From the NCBI RefSeq assembly GCF_013178945.1, contig NZ_JABFDM010000007.1:310001-374000 (forward strand): DNA of 64,000 nucleotides, in the 5' to 3' direction. Below, one piece after another: positions 17,718-26,514 of the stretch (position 1 is its first letter; each line of letters begins with the position of its first letter). This DNA is from Bradyrhizobium aeschynomenes (GTDB taxonomy: Bacteria > Pseudomonadota > Alphaproteobacteria > Rhizobiales > Xanthobacteraceae). The notes beneath the pieces are model-generated. The model ran no database searches, was not told where the DNA came from, and saw nothing but the letters and a program-made list of their open reading frames with translations. The position numbers and the translations under genes were made by a program.

Positions 17718-18443
17718 TCACACCGCCACGTATTTGGAGAGGCGTGCTTCGACCCGCTCGGCCTCGCCGGTCGAACAATCGTCCACAACCAATCCGTTCT
17801 CGATTGCGACGACCCGGTCAGCGACGCCCAGCACAAAAGCGAGGTTTTGTTCGACCAGCAGGATGGTGTAGCCGCGCTGCTTGAGCGCGGTGATCGCCTG
17901 TTCGATCTGACGGATGATGATGGGGGCAAGTCCCTCGGTCGGTTCGTCCAGCAACAGCGTTCGAGCACCGGAGCGTAGGATCCGCCCGATCGCCAGCATC
18001 TGCTGCTCGCCGCCGCTCAGTTGCCCGCCGAAATGGCGGGTCCGTGACCGCAGATTGGGAAACAGTTCGAAGATCTCATCATCGCTCATGCCGGTGCCAC
18101 CCAGCATGGGCGGTAGCGCCATGTTCTCGGCCACGGTGAGGCTTGCGAAGATCCCTCGCTCTTCCGGGCAGTAACCAAGGCCAAGATGCGCGCGTTCCGA
18201 TGGACGCAGCGGACGCACGTCCCGCCCCCGCACCAGTACGCGTCCCGACTGCCGCTGCAACAGGCCCATGATGGCGCGCAGGATGGTGCTCTTGCCGGCG
18301 CCGTTGCGGCCCAGCAGCACGACGACCTCGCCCTCCGCGACCGTGAAGTCGATCCCGAACAGCGCCTGGACCTCGCCGTACCAAGCCCTGAGGTTGGATA
18401 TCACGAGCGGGAGGCTTGCTTGGCTTCTTACTGGTTCAAGCAT
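17718..18443 (-). CDS. ABC transporter ATP-binding protein, LivF family
   Basis: 241 residues. Walker A GRNGAGKST, Q-loop and the LivF-type GYCPEERGIFASLTVAENM, signature LSGGEQQMLAIGR, Walker B TLLLDEPTEGLAP, and the H-loop region ILLVEQNLAFVL are all present. I chose the ATG at 18443, which overlaps the livG-like stop by eight bases and gives normal LivF length; an upstream GTG-type extension in the open frame would be inside livG. Second ATPase of the importer. Confidence 0.92.
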   Translation of the reverse strand: MLEPVRSQASLPLVISNLRAWYGEVQALFGIDFTVAEGEVVVLLGRNGAGKSTILRAIMGLLQRQSGRVLVRGRDVRPLRPSERAHLGLGYCPEERGIFASLTVAENMALPPMLGGTGMSDDEIFELFPNLRSRTRHFGGQLSGGEQQMLAIGRILRSGARTLLLDEPTEGLAPIIIRQIEQAITALKQRGYTILLVEQNLAFVLGVADRVVAIENGLVVDDCSTGEAERVEARLSKYVAV

Positions 18444-19245
18444 CAGTGGCTGCACCGAGATAGGCGGCGCGGACGCGGTGGTCGCGCGCAACCTCTTGAT
18501 AGGATCCGTCGCTCAGGACGGATCCGTTCGCCAGGACGGTGACGTGGTCGGCGAGCCGTTCGACGACCTTGAGATTGTGTTCAACCAGCAGGACGCAGCA
18601 ATCCCGCGCCGCGTCGGCAATCATCTCGACGACTGGAGCGATGTCTTCCCGGCCGAGCCCTGACGTCGGCTCGTCGAGAAGCAGGAGGCGAGGTTTGAGG
18701 GCGAGTGTGGTTGCAATTTCGAGCAGGCGCCGCCGTCCATAGGAGAGTTCACGCGCCTGCCTGCGTCGGTCGGAGGTCAGGCCGGCTCGTGCCAGCAGCG
18801 TCTCGCTGTGCGGGGCGAGATCGCCGCTGACGCGACGGCGCAACAGCCGGAGTGGCGGGCTGGCATGGGCCTGCGCCACCAGCATGTTCTCCTCGACCGA
18901 CAATTCGGGAAATATCGCGCAGATCTGGAAGGATCGGGCCAGGCCGAGCCTGGCCAGCCGATTGGCAGGCCAGGCGGTGACGTCGCGTCCAAACAATTCG
19001 ATCTGGCCGCGGATGGGCTTGATGAAGCCGCTGATCGCGTTGAAAAGAGTCGACTTGCCTGCTCCATTGGGACCGATCACCGCATGAATGCAGCCATTGC
19101 GAAGATCGAGCGACACCTCGTTCAAGGCAACGAATTCCTTGAACTGAACCGTCAGGGCACGAACTTTCAGCACGGGATCGGGCGGCAGCGGAGCAGAGAC
19201 GGTTCGCGGAGTTGCGAAAGCCCGGAGCGAGGCGCTGGTTGCCAT
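18436..19245 (-). CDS. ABC transporter ATP-binding protein, LivG family
   Basis: 269 residues. Walker A GPNGAGKSTLFNAISG, the LivG-type LARSFQICAIFPELSVEENMLVA, a modified signature ELSYGRRRLLEIA (LivG proteins carry LSYGxQR rather than LSGGQ), Walker B LLLLDEPTSGL and H-loop VLLVEHNLKVV. The N-terminal 25 residues before LKVRALTV are longer than in typical LivG. It lies 15 bases after the binding-protein gene and overlaps livF, so it belongs to the same transcript. Confidence 0.92.
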   Translation of the reverse strand: MATSASLRAFATPRTVSAPLPPDPVLKVRALTVQFKEFVALNEVSLDLRNGCIHAVIGPNGAGKSTLFNAISGFIKPIRGQIELFGRDVTAWPANRLARLGLARSFQICAIFPELSVEENMLVAQAHASPPLRLLRRRVSGDLAPHSETLLARAGLTSDRRRQARELSYGRRRLLEIATTLALKPRLLLLDEPTSGLGREDIAPVVEMIADAARDCCVLLVEHNLKVVERLADHVTVLANGSVLSDGSYQEVARDHRVRAAYLGAATDA

Positions 19246-19260
19246 GTCTATTGCGCCTTT

Positions 19261-20469
19261 CTACTGCGCCCTAGCCGCCTGTGAGCTGCAGCCGGATGCC
19301 GATGCGGGACGGAATGCCGCACTCGCAGGAACCGTGGCCGTGCGGGCGTAGAAGTCCCACGGCTCTTTGCTCTCGGCAGGCGTCTTCACGCGGTAGACGC
19401 CGATCTCATAGGTCACCCGTCCATTCGCCTGAATATGCGCTTCGCGGCCGAAGCGGTCGACCGGCAGCTGTCGCATCTGGTCGTTGACGGAAGCTGCATC
19501 GTCGCTGTGCGCCGCCCGCGCGGCCTTCAGATAGTGCAGCACGCTGACATAGACCCCGGCCTGCTCACGCGTCGGCATCCGCCCATGGGTGGCAAAGAAC
19601 CGCCGGGCGAATGCGCGCGTCGCATCATTGTCGTTCCAGTAGAAGCCGGTGCTGATGATCAGGTTCTGCGCCGTCTCCAGGCCGATGCTGTTGATATCCG
19701 TCACGAAGGCATGCAGCGCGGCCAGCTTCTGCCCGGACCGCGCGATCCCGAACTGGCCGGCCTGCTTGATGGCGTTGACGGTGTCGGCTCCGGCGCTGGC
19801 GAGCGCGATCACCTCGGCGGAGGAGCTGCGGGCCCGCACCAGGAGCGTGGAAAAGTCGGCGGTGCCGAGCGGATGGCGAGCGCTGCCGACCACCTTGCCG
19901 CCGCGCTCGTCCACGACCTGTTGCGCCACTCCCTCCAGATCATGGCCGAACGAATAATCCGCGGTGAGGAAGAACCAGCTCTTTTGGCCCTGGTCGAGCA
20001 GCGAGGCCGCCGTGCCGCGGGCCAGCGCATAGGTATCGTCCGTCCAGTGCGTGACATAGGGCGAGCAATAGCGGCCCGTGATGTCGGTCGAGGCTGCGCC
20101 GGATATCAGAAGCGAGCGCTTCTTGTCGGTCGCGAGCGGGATCAGCCCGAAGACCACGCCCGAATGCGGCAGGTCGACGATGGCGTCGACGCCGCGCCGG
20201 TCAAACCACTCCCGGGCGATGCTGGAGGCGATATCCGGCTTGTTCTGATGATCTGCCGTGACGATCTCGATCGGGGTGCCATCGACGGTTCCCCCGAAAC
20301 CGGCAACGGCCATCCGGGCCGCGACGATCGAGCCAGGACCACCGACGTCGGCGACCACGCCGCTCTGATCGCCCATGACGCCGAGAACGACCTTGCCGTC
20401 CGAGAATTCAGCCAGTGCGGCACTCGTCGAGACGGACAGAAGAGCAACCGATAGCAGCAGGCTTCGCAT
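19261..20469 (-). CDS. Periplasmic ABC transporter substrate-binding protein, LivJ type
   Basis: 402 residues with a clear signal peptide (MRSLLLSVALLSVSTSAALA, cleavage before EFSDG), then the type-1 periplasmic-binding fold: VVLGVMGDQSGVVADVGGPG, AVAGFGGTVDGTPIEIVTADHQNKPDIA, FFLTADYSFGHDLEG and TNVINAIKQAG-like hinge strands. The ATG at 20469 is preceded by a run of six Gs at about six bases; an in-frame ATG at 20484 would put five residues before the signal peptide. First gene of the operon that ends with the two phosphohydrolases, so its ligand is probably the organophosphorus compound, as an amide or conjugate. Ligand not determined. Confidence 0.9.
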   Translation of the reverse strand: MRSLLLSVALLSVSTSAALAEFSDGKVVLGVMGDQSGVVADVGGPGSIVAARMAVAGFGGTVDGTPIEIVTADHQNKPDIASSIAREWFDRRGVDAIVDLPHSGVVFGLIPLATDKKRSLLISGAASTDITGRYCSPYVTHWTDDTYALARGTAASLLDQGQKSWFFLTADYSFGHDLEGVAQQVVDERGGKVVGSARHPLGTADFSTLLVRARSSSAEVIALASAGADTVNAIKQAGQFGIARSGQKLAALHAFVTDINSIGLETAQNLIISTGFYWNDNDATRAFARRFFATHGRMPTREQAGVYVSVLHYLKAARAAHSDDAASVNDQMRQLPVDRFGREAHIQANGRVTYEIGVYRVKTPAESKEPWDFYARTATVPASAAFRPASASGCSSQAARAQ

Positions 20470-20638
20470 GGTCAGACCCCCCATTTTTGGTAGGTGGTGC
20501 TTAACCCGCTTCGCTGACACATTTGTGACGCGGATGGTACAAGTGAGTCGGGCGGATGGGACAGGGCGGATGGGAGTTGTCGGAGCGACCGCCACGGGGC
20601 ACACATGGGCTCTGACTCAAACCTGCTCAGGCTGTGAT
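20470..20638. promoter_or_regulatory. Divergent promoter region between importer operon and SorC-type regulator
   Basis: About 170 bases between the binding-protein start (minus) and the regulator start (plus). It must hold promoters for both directions and probably the regulator's operator, as is usual for SorC/DeoR-type genes beside their target. I see no confident -35/-10 pair. Confidence 0.4.
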
Positions 20639-21625
20639 GTGACCACCTCAAACCTGAAACTGCGCGACGGCGAGGCCGACAACGCCGATTCCATCCTGGA
20701 AGACCGGGTCCTGGTTGCCAGGATATGCTGGTACTACTTCAAGGAAGGCCAGACCCAGGAAGCGATATCGCAGCGGCTGAACATGACGCGGAAGCGGGTC
20801 AACCGGATCCTCGGGCTCGCGCGGGAAAGCGGCTTCGTTCAGATCACGATCACCGATCCCGCCGGTCAGCGCACGAAACTCGAGGCTGAGCTCGCTGCGC
20901 GATACGGCTTGACGCAAGCTATCGTGGTCCCGACCCCCATGAGTGATCCGGACGTCAGGTCCTTCCTCGGAGCGGCAGCTGCCAACTACGTCGCTGAACA
21001 GCTCCCAGCGGACGGCTCGATCGGGATCACCTGGGGAGGGACGATCAACGCAGCCGCCCAGAACCTGAGGCCGCGTCAGGGGCAGAACACCAAGGTCGTG
21101 CTGCTCTGTGGCGGATTGGCGGAAAGCGCGCCGATCAACCCTTACGACAACGCTGCGATGATCGCACGCGCACTCGGAGCCCGCTGCTATTATCTCACCG
21201 CGCCCATGTTCGTCGACGACGCGGCCTTCAGAGACCTCATCGTGGACAGCGAGCCGGTGCGCTCCGTGTTGGCCATGGTGCCAAATCTGGACATGGCGCT
21301 CTTGAGCGCGATCGACCTTTCCGAACAGTCAAAGGTGCTCGAATACAACGTCATCTCGCGCAAGACCTGGACGTCGCTGCGAGCGGCCGGCGCGGTCGGG
21401 GACATTTGCGGCCACTACCTCGATCGCAGCGGCAAGCGAGTGGATCATCCGCTGTCGCGGCGGACCATCAATCCGCCCTGGGAGCATATTCATCGGATCA
21501 AGCACCGGGTTCTGGCAGCCGGCGGACTTCAGAAGGTCGCGATCATTCGCGCAGCGCTGCTCGCCAGGCTCTGCCATGTCCTAGTGACTGACGAAAGTGC
21601 GGCCGAGAGGCTCCTGATCGACTGA
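20639..21625 (+). CDS. SorC/DeoR-type transcriptional regulator
   Basis: About 328 residues. The N-terminal winged helix (VARICWYYFKEGQTQEAISQRLNMTRKRVNRILGLARESGFVQITI) is followed by a SorC-type sugar-binding domain (GAAAANYVAEQLPADGSIGITWGGTI, VVLLCGGLAES, AGAVGDICGHYLDRSG, KVAIIRAALLARLCHVLVTDESAA). The GTG at 20639 is my choice because conserved residues begin just after it; ATGs at 20570 and 20534 open the same frame. It is divergent from the Liv/amidase/phnA operon and convergent with phnY, so it probably senses a phosphorylated or phosphonylated metabolite and controls one or both operons. Confidence 0.85.
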   Translation: MTTSNLKLRDGEADNADSILEDRVLVARICWYYFKEGQTQEAISQRLNMTRKRVNRILGLARESGFVQITITDPAGQRTKLEAELAARYGLTQAIVVPTPMSDPDVRSFLGAAAANYVAEQLPADGSIGITWGGTINAAAQNLRPRQGQNTKVVLLCGGLAESAPINPYDNAAMIARALGARCYYLTAPMFVDDAAFRDLIVDSEPVRSVLAMVPNLDMALLSAIDLSEQSKVLEYNVISRKTWTSLRAAGAVGDICGHYLDRSGKRVDHPLSRRTINPPWEHIHRIKHRVLAAGGLQKVAIIRAALLARLCHVLVTDESAAERLLID

Positions 21626-21718
21626 TTGCGAACTGCCGGCGAAAGCCATCTCGTTCGTGGCTGCGCGATCGCTGTTGATTTCACGCACGCGGGCCCAACG
21701 GCGATGCTGGTCGAGGGC

Positions 21719-23161
21719 CTACACCGGCCAGGGCAGCGAGTAGGTCTTCACCTGTGTGAAGCTGCGCATCGCCTCCACGATGCCCTCCTTGTGACCCAGG
21801 CCCGACTGCTTGATGCCGCCGAATGGCGTGAGCTCGGTGCGATAGCCGGGAACTTCCCAGACGTTGACGGAGCCGACCGCGAGCCCCTCGATGAGTCTCG
21901 TGACGTGATCCAGGCGGTTGGAGCAGATGGCGGCGGAAAGTCCGAACCTGGTGGCGTTCGCCGTCATGACGATCTCCTCGATATCGTTGTTGCATCGGAT
22001 GATCGGCAGAACCGGGCCGAATGTCTCCTCGGCAACGAGCTCGCAAGCGGGCGGGACATGATCGAGCAGGGTGGGAGGACAAAACGCGCCGCGAGGCTCA
22101 CCGCCGAGCAGAAGCCTGGCACCTGCCGCGACCGCACCGTCAACGCGTCTGGCAATCAGCTGAGCTGCGTCTTCGCTGATGACGGTGCCGAGATCAACCG
22201 AGGGGTCGCTGGGGTCGCCCGTTGAGAGCTGCTGCATGTGGTGCAGGGCCCGCTCGGCGAAGCGATCGGCGAGCTCCTCCACGACGAGCGCCCGCTTTAC
22301 GGCTGTACATCGCTGGCCGGAGTGTCTGACTGCGCCCTGCACGGCCAGCTGCGCGGCCCGATCGACGTCGGCATCCGCCAGCACGATGAAGGGATCGTTC
22401 CCACCCAATTCGAGGACGAGCCGCCGGTAACCTGCCCGTTCCGCGATCTGGTGCCCGACGCGAACCGACCCTGTGAACGTCACGAGCTCGGCGTCCTCGT
22501 CGGTGAACACGCAATCTCCAAGATCGTGCGGCGTTCCGGTCACGATCGAGAGCATGCCGTCTGGCAAACCCTGTTCGCGGAGGATCCTGCCCAGAGCAAG
22601 TGCCGTCAGGGGCGTCTGCTCCGATGGCTTGAGCACCACGCGGTTGTTGGTCGCAATTGCCGGTGCCAGCTTGTGGCTGACTAGGTTCAGCGGATGATTG
22701 AAGGGCGTGATGGCCGCGATGACCCCGGCGAGTGGCGTGCGCATTGAAAAGATGCGACGAGCATGAGGATTTCCGCCGATGTCCCCGGGGTAAATCTCGC
22801 CATCGTTCTGTATCAGAGCATGGGCGGCAAACGACCAGACGTCGCAGGCGCGCCGGGTTTCATGCAGGGAGTCCTTCAGGCAGAGCCCGGTCTCGGCAGT
22901 TATGAGCCGTGCGAGCCGGTCCTGGTTGCTTGCGATCGCTCGTGCAGTGCCGAGCAGGATATCCGACCTTTCGCGGCGGCTCAGCTTCGGGCGGAAGCGT
23001 GCGGCCGCTGCGAATGCAGCCCGTATTTGACGCTTCTCTGCCTGGGGTACCGACCCTACCAGCGCGCCGGAGAACGGATTCCTGACTTCGATGACACGAT
23101 CTGCGTCGGCTGGTGTCCCAGCCAGGAGCATCGGCTGGTAGATTGGCTCGATTGCGTGCAT
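21719..23161 (-). CDS. phnY: Phosphonoacetaldehyde dehydrogenase
   Basis: 480-residue NAD(P)-dependent aldehyde dehydrogenase that oxidises phosphonoacetaldehyde to phosphonoacetate. Catalytic C285 (SGQRCTAVKR), E251 (LELGGND) and N155 (PFNHPLN) are visible. The combination SGQRCTAVKR, LGGNDPFIVL, SVNVWEVPGYRTELTPFGGIK and SFTQVKTYSLPW agrees with rhizobial PhnY as I recall it, rather than with generic ALDHs. It is the last gene of the pepM-led operon, 14 bases after the EamA gene. No aminotransferase PhnW is nearby, so its aldehyde most likely comes from the Ppd encoded just upstream. Confidence 0.85.
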   Translation of the reverse strand: MHAIEPIYQPMLLAGTPADADRVIEVRNPFSGALVGSVPQAEKRQIRAAFAAAARFRPKLSRRERSDILLGTARAIASNQDRLARLITAETGLCLKDSLHETRRACDVWSFAAHALIQNDGEIYPGDIGGNPHARRIFSMRTPLAGVIAAITPFNHPLNLVSHKLAPAIATNNRVVLKPSEQTPLTALALGRILREQGLPDGMLSIVTGTPHDLGDCVFTDEDAELVTFTGSVRVGHQIAERAGYRRLVLELGGNDPFIVLADADVDRAAQLAVQGAVRHSGQRCTAVKRALVVEELADRFAERALHHMQQLSTGDPSDPSVDLGTVISEDAAQLIARRVDGAVAAGARLLLGGEPRGAFCPPTLLDHVPPACELVAEETFGPVLPIIRCNNDIEEIVMTANATRFGLSAAICSNRLDHVTRLIEGLAVGSVNVWEVPGYRTELTPFGGIKQSGLGHKEGIVEAMRSFTQVKTYSLPWPV

Positions 23162-23175
23162 GTGGCGACCTCAAC

Positions 23176-24165
23176 TCAAAGCCCGCTTCGGCTGATGCCG
23201 GCTTGATGCTTGTCAGCCTCGTCAATTTGGCTGAATGACGCTCTGACCGTGCTGTTGCGCGAAGGTTGCTCTTCGCGCTGCCAGATCACGATCGTGACGC
23301 CCATGATGATCAGCACGCAGGCAAGCACCGTCTGCAACGCGAGCTCCTCTCCCTGCAGGATGAGAGCTGACATCAGTGCGACGACCGGAATGAGAACGAG
23401 GCTCTGCGATGCGATCCGCGCCGGAATTGAAGCCAACGCGTAGTACCAGGCAACGAAGGCGAGGCCGGTCGCAACGATGCAGTTGAACGCGATCGGGACG
23501 GCGAGAGCCGAAAGCTGCTCGACGTCGAGATGCGGCTCGAGGACGATCGAGGCCGTCATGACGGCCGCCCCCGACGTGGCGAGCTGGAATATGGTCCGGC
23601 TCCAGACGTCGATATCGCTGCGGGTCCGGTTGGCGAGCCAGGTGCCCAAGGCCCAGCAGATGGCGGCGATCAGCAGCAGGGCAACCCCTTCGGCGTTGTT
23701 GAAGGAAGTTGGCACAGCCGGCAACCCAAGACCATTGGCGCCGAGCAGCATAATGCCGCCAAGCCCACTCCCGATCGCTGCAAGCTCGAAGCCGGTCTGC
23801 CGCCTTCCGTCAAAGACCCATTCAATGATCGCAAGCCAGAGCGGCATCGTATAGAAAATGAGCGCACTTCGACCGATGTCGAGATATTGCAGCCCAACCA
23901 GGCTCAGGCCGAGCCCGCAGGCCATCTGCAGCATGCCGACGGCAAACAGGTTAAGCCGTCCGTGATCGCCGAGGCGGAGCTGATGCCCCAATGCAAGGCG
24001 CGCCGCCGCGATGGCCACCGCGCCGCCAAGAAGACGCAGTCCTGTAAAGAACAGGGGCGGGGCAACGCGCAGCGCGTCCTTTATGACGAGCCAGTTCACA
24101 CCCCAGATCAGGATCACGAAGATCAGGCAGAGGGCTGCCGAAGCCGATGTCTTTCGGACTCTCAC
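23176..24165 (-). CDS. EamA/DMT-superfamily transporter
   Basis: 329-residue inner-membrane protein with about ten predicted helices in two EamA repeats: IFVILIWGVNWLVIKDALRVAPPLFFTGLRLLGG opens the first and AICWALGTWLANR begins the second; EELALQTVLACVLIIMGVTIVIW ends it. The DMT family exports small metabolites. The GTG start at 24165 overlaps the ppd stop (GTGA). Inside a phosphonate biosynthetic operon its natural role would be export of the phosphonate product, or of a by-product. Confidence 0.87.
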   Translation of the reverse strand: MRVRKTSASAALCLIFVILIWGVNWLVIKDALRVAPPLFFTGLRLLGGAVAIAAARLALGHQLRLGDHGRLNLFAVGMLQMACGLGLSLVGLQYLDIGRSALIFYTMPLWLAIIEWVFDGRRQTGFELAAIGSGLGGIMLLGANGLGLPAVPTSFNNAEGVALLLIAAICWALGTWLANRTRSDIDVWSRTIFQLATSGAAVMTASIVLEPHLDVEQLSALAVPIAFNCIVATGLAFVAWYYALASIPARIASQSLVLIPVVALMSALILQGEELALQTVLACVLIIMGVTIVIWQREEQPSRNSTVRASFSQIDEADKHQAGISRSGL

Positions 24166-25328
24166 ATCGCCCCCCTCTGGCCGGCAATTGAGGGTTCAAG
24201 AACATCGCGCTCCATGGCATCCTGGATGGCGTCCTGGAACCTGCGCTTGTTCCCGACCGGCGTATGCCGGGTGGTCACGCGCGGAAGCGTTGCGGGATGG
24301 GAGCGATTGATCTTGCAAAGCAGGAAATGCGGGCCCGGAGTGCTGGCACAGTGCTCCATGGCTGTCAGGATGTGCTCGGCTTCGACGCAACGCACCGCTG
24401 AGCGGTAGCCGCAGGCGGATGCCACAAGATCGAGGGAGGAGCTTCGCGACGTCGACGCCTGCCCACCGGTGGAGGCATAACTTTCATTGTCGAGCACGAC
24501 ATGGATGAGGTTCTGAGGCTTGGTGTGGCCAATGGTGGACATGACGCCCATGTGCATCAGCGCGCCGCCGTCGCCATCCAGCGCCAGGACAGGACGCTCC
24601 GGCATGGCGATGGCGAGACCTGCCGCCAATGCGCTGCAATGACCGAGTGAGCCCTGCATGTAGAAATTCTCAGGACGATCGTTGATCCGAAACAGCTCTC
24701 GCGTGATGAATCCCGTCGTCGAGATGATCAGAGTGGCCGGATCGAGGCGCTGGCCGATCAGTTCGATTGCCTCGCCCGCGCTGAGCGGGTAGTCGAGCGG
24801 TACGTCGCAGGCCGGCCCTGCGGAGCTCTGCGCAAGCTGGCCCCTTCGCAACAGCACGGCAAAGGGCGCGTCCTGCCGATGCGCTTCAGCGGCGCGGATG
24901 AGAAGCAGATCCAGGCCGCCCGTCGTTCCGTCGAACTCGCACCAGTCGATGGCCAGCTGATCAAGGATCGCCTTCGTTGCGGCCCCCATGAAGACGTGCT
25001 GCGGCTCGTCTGCGCTCTCGTCGGGATGTCCTCGCACCGAGATCAGCAGGAGGACCGGGATCCTGTTGACCATCAACAACGATGTGAGCGGATTGACGAC
25101 GTGACCAAGACCGGAGTTTTGCAGCGCGACGACGGCTCGCTGGCCAGACAGCGCGGCGCCGGCGGCGAGCGCCACCGCGCTGCCCTCGTTGGCCGCGGCC
25201 ACGTCGGTCAGCGCGCTTTCGGTCGCTCTCTCAAAGAGGTCAGCGAAGTGCGAGCAGGGAACGCCGGAGAAGAATGTGTAGCCTGCTGCACTCAATCTCG
25301 ATAGGAGAACGTTCGTCGGCACGGACAT
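24162..25328 (-). CDS. ppd: Phosphonopyruvate decarboxylase
   Basis: 388-residue thiamine-diphosphate enzyme converting phosphonopyruvate to phosphonoacetaldehyde, the irreversible step that pulls the unfavourable PepM reaction forward. Visible: SGVPCS (21-26), cofactor-activating E48 (AAANEGSAVA), GSLGHCSALAAGLA (about 226), and the ThDP/Mg site LDGDGGALMHMG (about 250-261) followed by HVVLDNESYASTGGQ, which is typical of Ppd. It lies between the methyltransferase and the EamA gene and overlaps the latter. Confidence 0.93.
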   Translation of the reverse strand: MSVPTNVLLSRLSAAGYTFFSGVPCSHFADLFERATESALTDVAAANEGSAVALAAGAALSGQRAVVALQNSGLGHVVNPLTSLLMVNRIPVLLLISVRGHPDESADEPQHVFMGAATKAILDQLAIDWCEFDGTTGGLDLLLIRAAEAHRQDAPFAVLLRRGQLAQSSAGPACDVPLDYPLSAGEAIELIGQRLDPATLIISTTGFITRELFRINDRPENFYMQGSLGHCSALAAGLAIAMPERPVLALDGDGGALMHMGVMSTIGHTKPQNLIHVVLDNESYASTGGQASTSRSSSLDLVASACGYRSAVRCVEAEHILTAMEHCASTPGPHFLLCKINRSHPATLPRVTTRHTPVGNKRRFQDAIQDAMERDVLEPSIAGQRGAM

Positions 25329-25396
25329 GGCTCTGCTCCTGCAAGAGGCGCCGGGAACGGCTCGGCCGTTCCCGAGGGGATCGATGTCTTTCGACC

Positions 25397-26476
25397 TCAG
25401 CTGAGCTTCTTCGCCACGATCAGGCTGCGATTGCAGAGCGATTTGTGGTACTCGACATCACCAAAGCCGGCCTGTTCGAGCATCCCTCGCATGTCTTCAT
25501 AGCTGTAGCAGCAGCCTTCGTAGCCCGTAGTCAGGAGCACCGAATATTCTGCTTCGGCGGCCGGGGCCGGAACCCCGCCCCGATCGTCGGGATGGCAGCT
25601 GTAGACAGCGAGGCGGCCGCCCGGCTTGAGGCTGTCGTGGGATTTGCGCATCAGCAGGCGGACCTTGTCGGGTCCCCAATTGTGCAGAACGTGGGAATAC
25701 AGATGAAGGCTTGCATCCCGTGGCAGCGGATCGACGAACATGTCGCCAGCAACAATACGAACACGGTCGGGATAGAGGCCCCGCGCGAGCAGGCAGGACC
25801 GCGCGAGCTCATCGACCGGGGGGCGCTCGAAGATGATTGCCGACAGTCCAGGGTAGCGCATCAGCAGATGAGCTGAATAAACGCCGGAGCCGCCGCCGAT
25901 ATCGAGCACGCTCGTATCGCTGCTGCAGTCGAGCAGGGCAGCCAGATGCGGGGCAAAGATCCGGCCGCGCTCCTCCATGCCGCGCGTGTTGAGGTCCGCG
26001 AACTCGCTGGTCTGCATCAGATCGTCCCAGCTGGTCGTGTCGCCGCGCGCCACATGCCAGGTGTCGGAGCCGTCGTTCCGCAGGACGTCGTACAGCTCGC
26101 GGACCGATGACTTGTACTTCATCGTGGCGATGTAGGAGGCGACGTTCTCGTCGGACCGACTGCTGAGATAGCGGAGGGCTTCGATGGTGGCGTGAAGTTG
26201 TCCGCCCTTGCGGGCAATCAGGCCCCAGGATTCGAAGAGCCTGATCATGGTACGGGTCGGCCGGTCACGAAGCGAGAAATGCTCCCGCAGTTCGTCTTCG
26301 GAGACCGGATGACCGTCCAGATAGGTGAACAGGTCGAGCCAGGACACTGCTGCAATGTAGAGGTCGGCGGCATATGAGCTGTCCCGCCACTTGATGATCT
26401 GGGCAATGTCGGGGCGGCCGACCTGTGAGACATCGGTCAGCGTGTCGGTGCGGGATGCGAGTGCAATCGGGGCCAT
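25397..26476 (-). CDS. SAM-dependent O-methyltransferase with dimerisation domain
   Basis: 359 residues, plant-type/acetylserotonin O-methyltransferase family 2 layout. The N-terminal dimerisation winged helix runs from about 30 to 110 (YIAAVSWLDLFTYLDGHPVSEDELREHF, TRTMIRLFESWGLIARKG). The SAM-binding motif I is SVLDIGGGSGVYSAHLL (about 190), with LYSHVLHNWGPDK (about 265) at the catalytic His position and a C-terminal EMLEQAGF-like end. It is placed between pepM and ppd, so it probably methylates a pathway intermediate or product, on a carboxylate or phosphonate oxygen. The known phosphonate methyltransferase DhpI is of a different size, so this would be a distinct solution. Inference from context. 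Confidence 0.8.
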   Translation of the reverse strand: MAPIALASRTDTLTDVSQVGRPDIAQIIKWRDSSYAADLYIAAVSWLDLFTYLDGHPVSEDELREHFSLRDRPTRTMIRLFESWGLIARKGGQLHATIEALRYLSSRSDENVASYIATMKYKSSVRELYDVLRNDGSDTWHVARGDTTSWDDLMQTSEFADLNTRGMEERGRIFAPHLAALLDCSSDTSVLDIGGGSGVYSAHLLMRYPGLSAIIFERPPVDELARSCLLARGLYPDRVRIVAGDMFVDPLPRDASLHLYSHVLHNWGPDKVRLLMRKSHDSLKPGGRLAVYSCHPDDRGGVPAPAAEAEYSVLLTTGYEGCCYSYEDMRGMLEQAGFGDVEYHKSLCNRSLIVAKKLS

Positions 26477-26514
26477 GGGTCTGATCCTTTACGAGGACGG
26501 CGTGAGTTGTTCGG

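Noticed and set aside
15904..17778. 624-codon open frame on the minus strand
   Set aside because: A shifted frame of the Liv permease gene; arginine-rich with no membrane helices, whereas the overlapping frame is a perfect permease.
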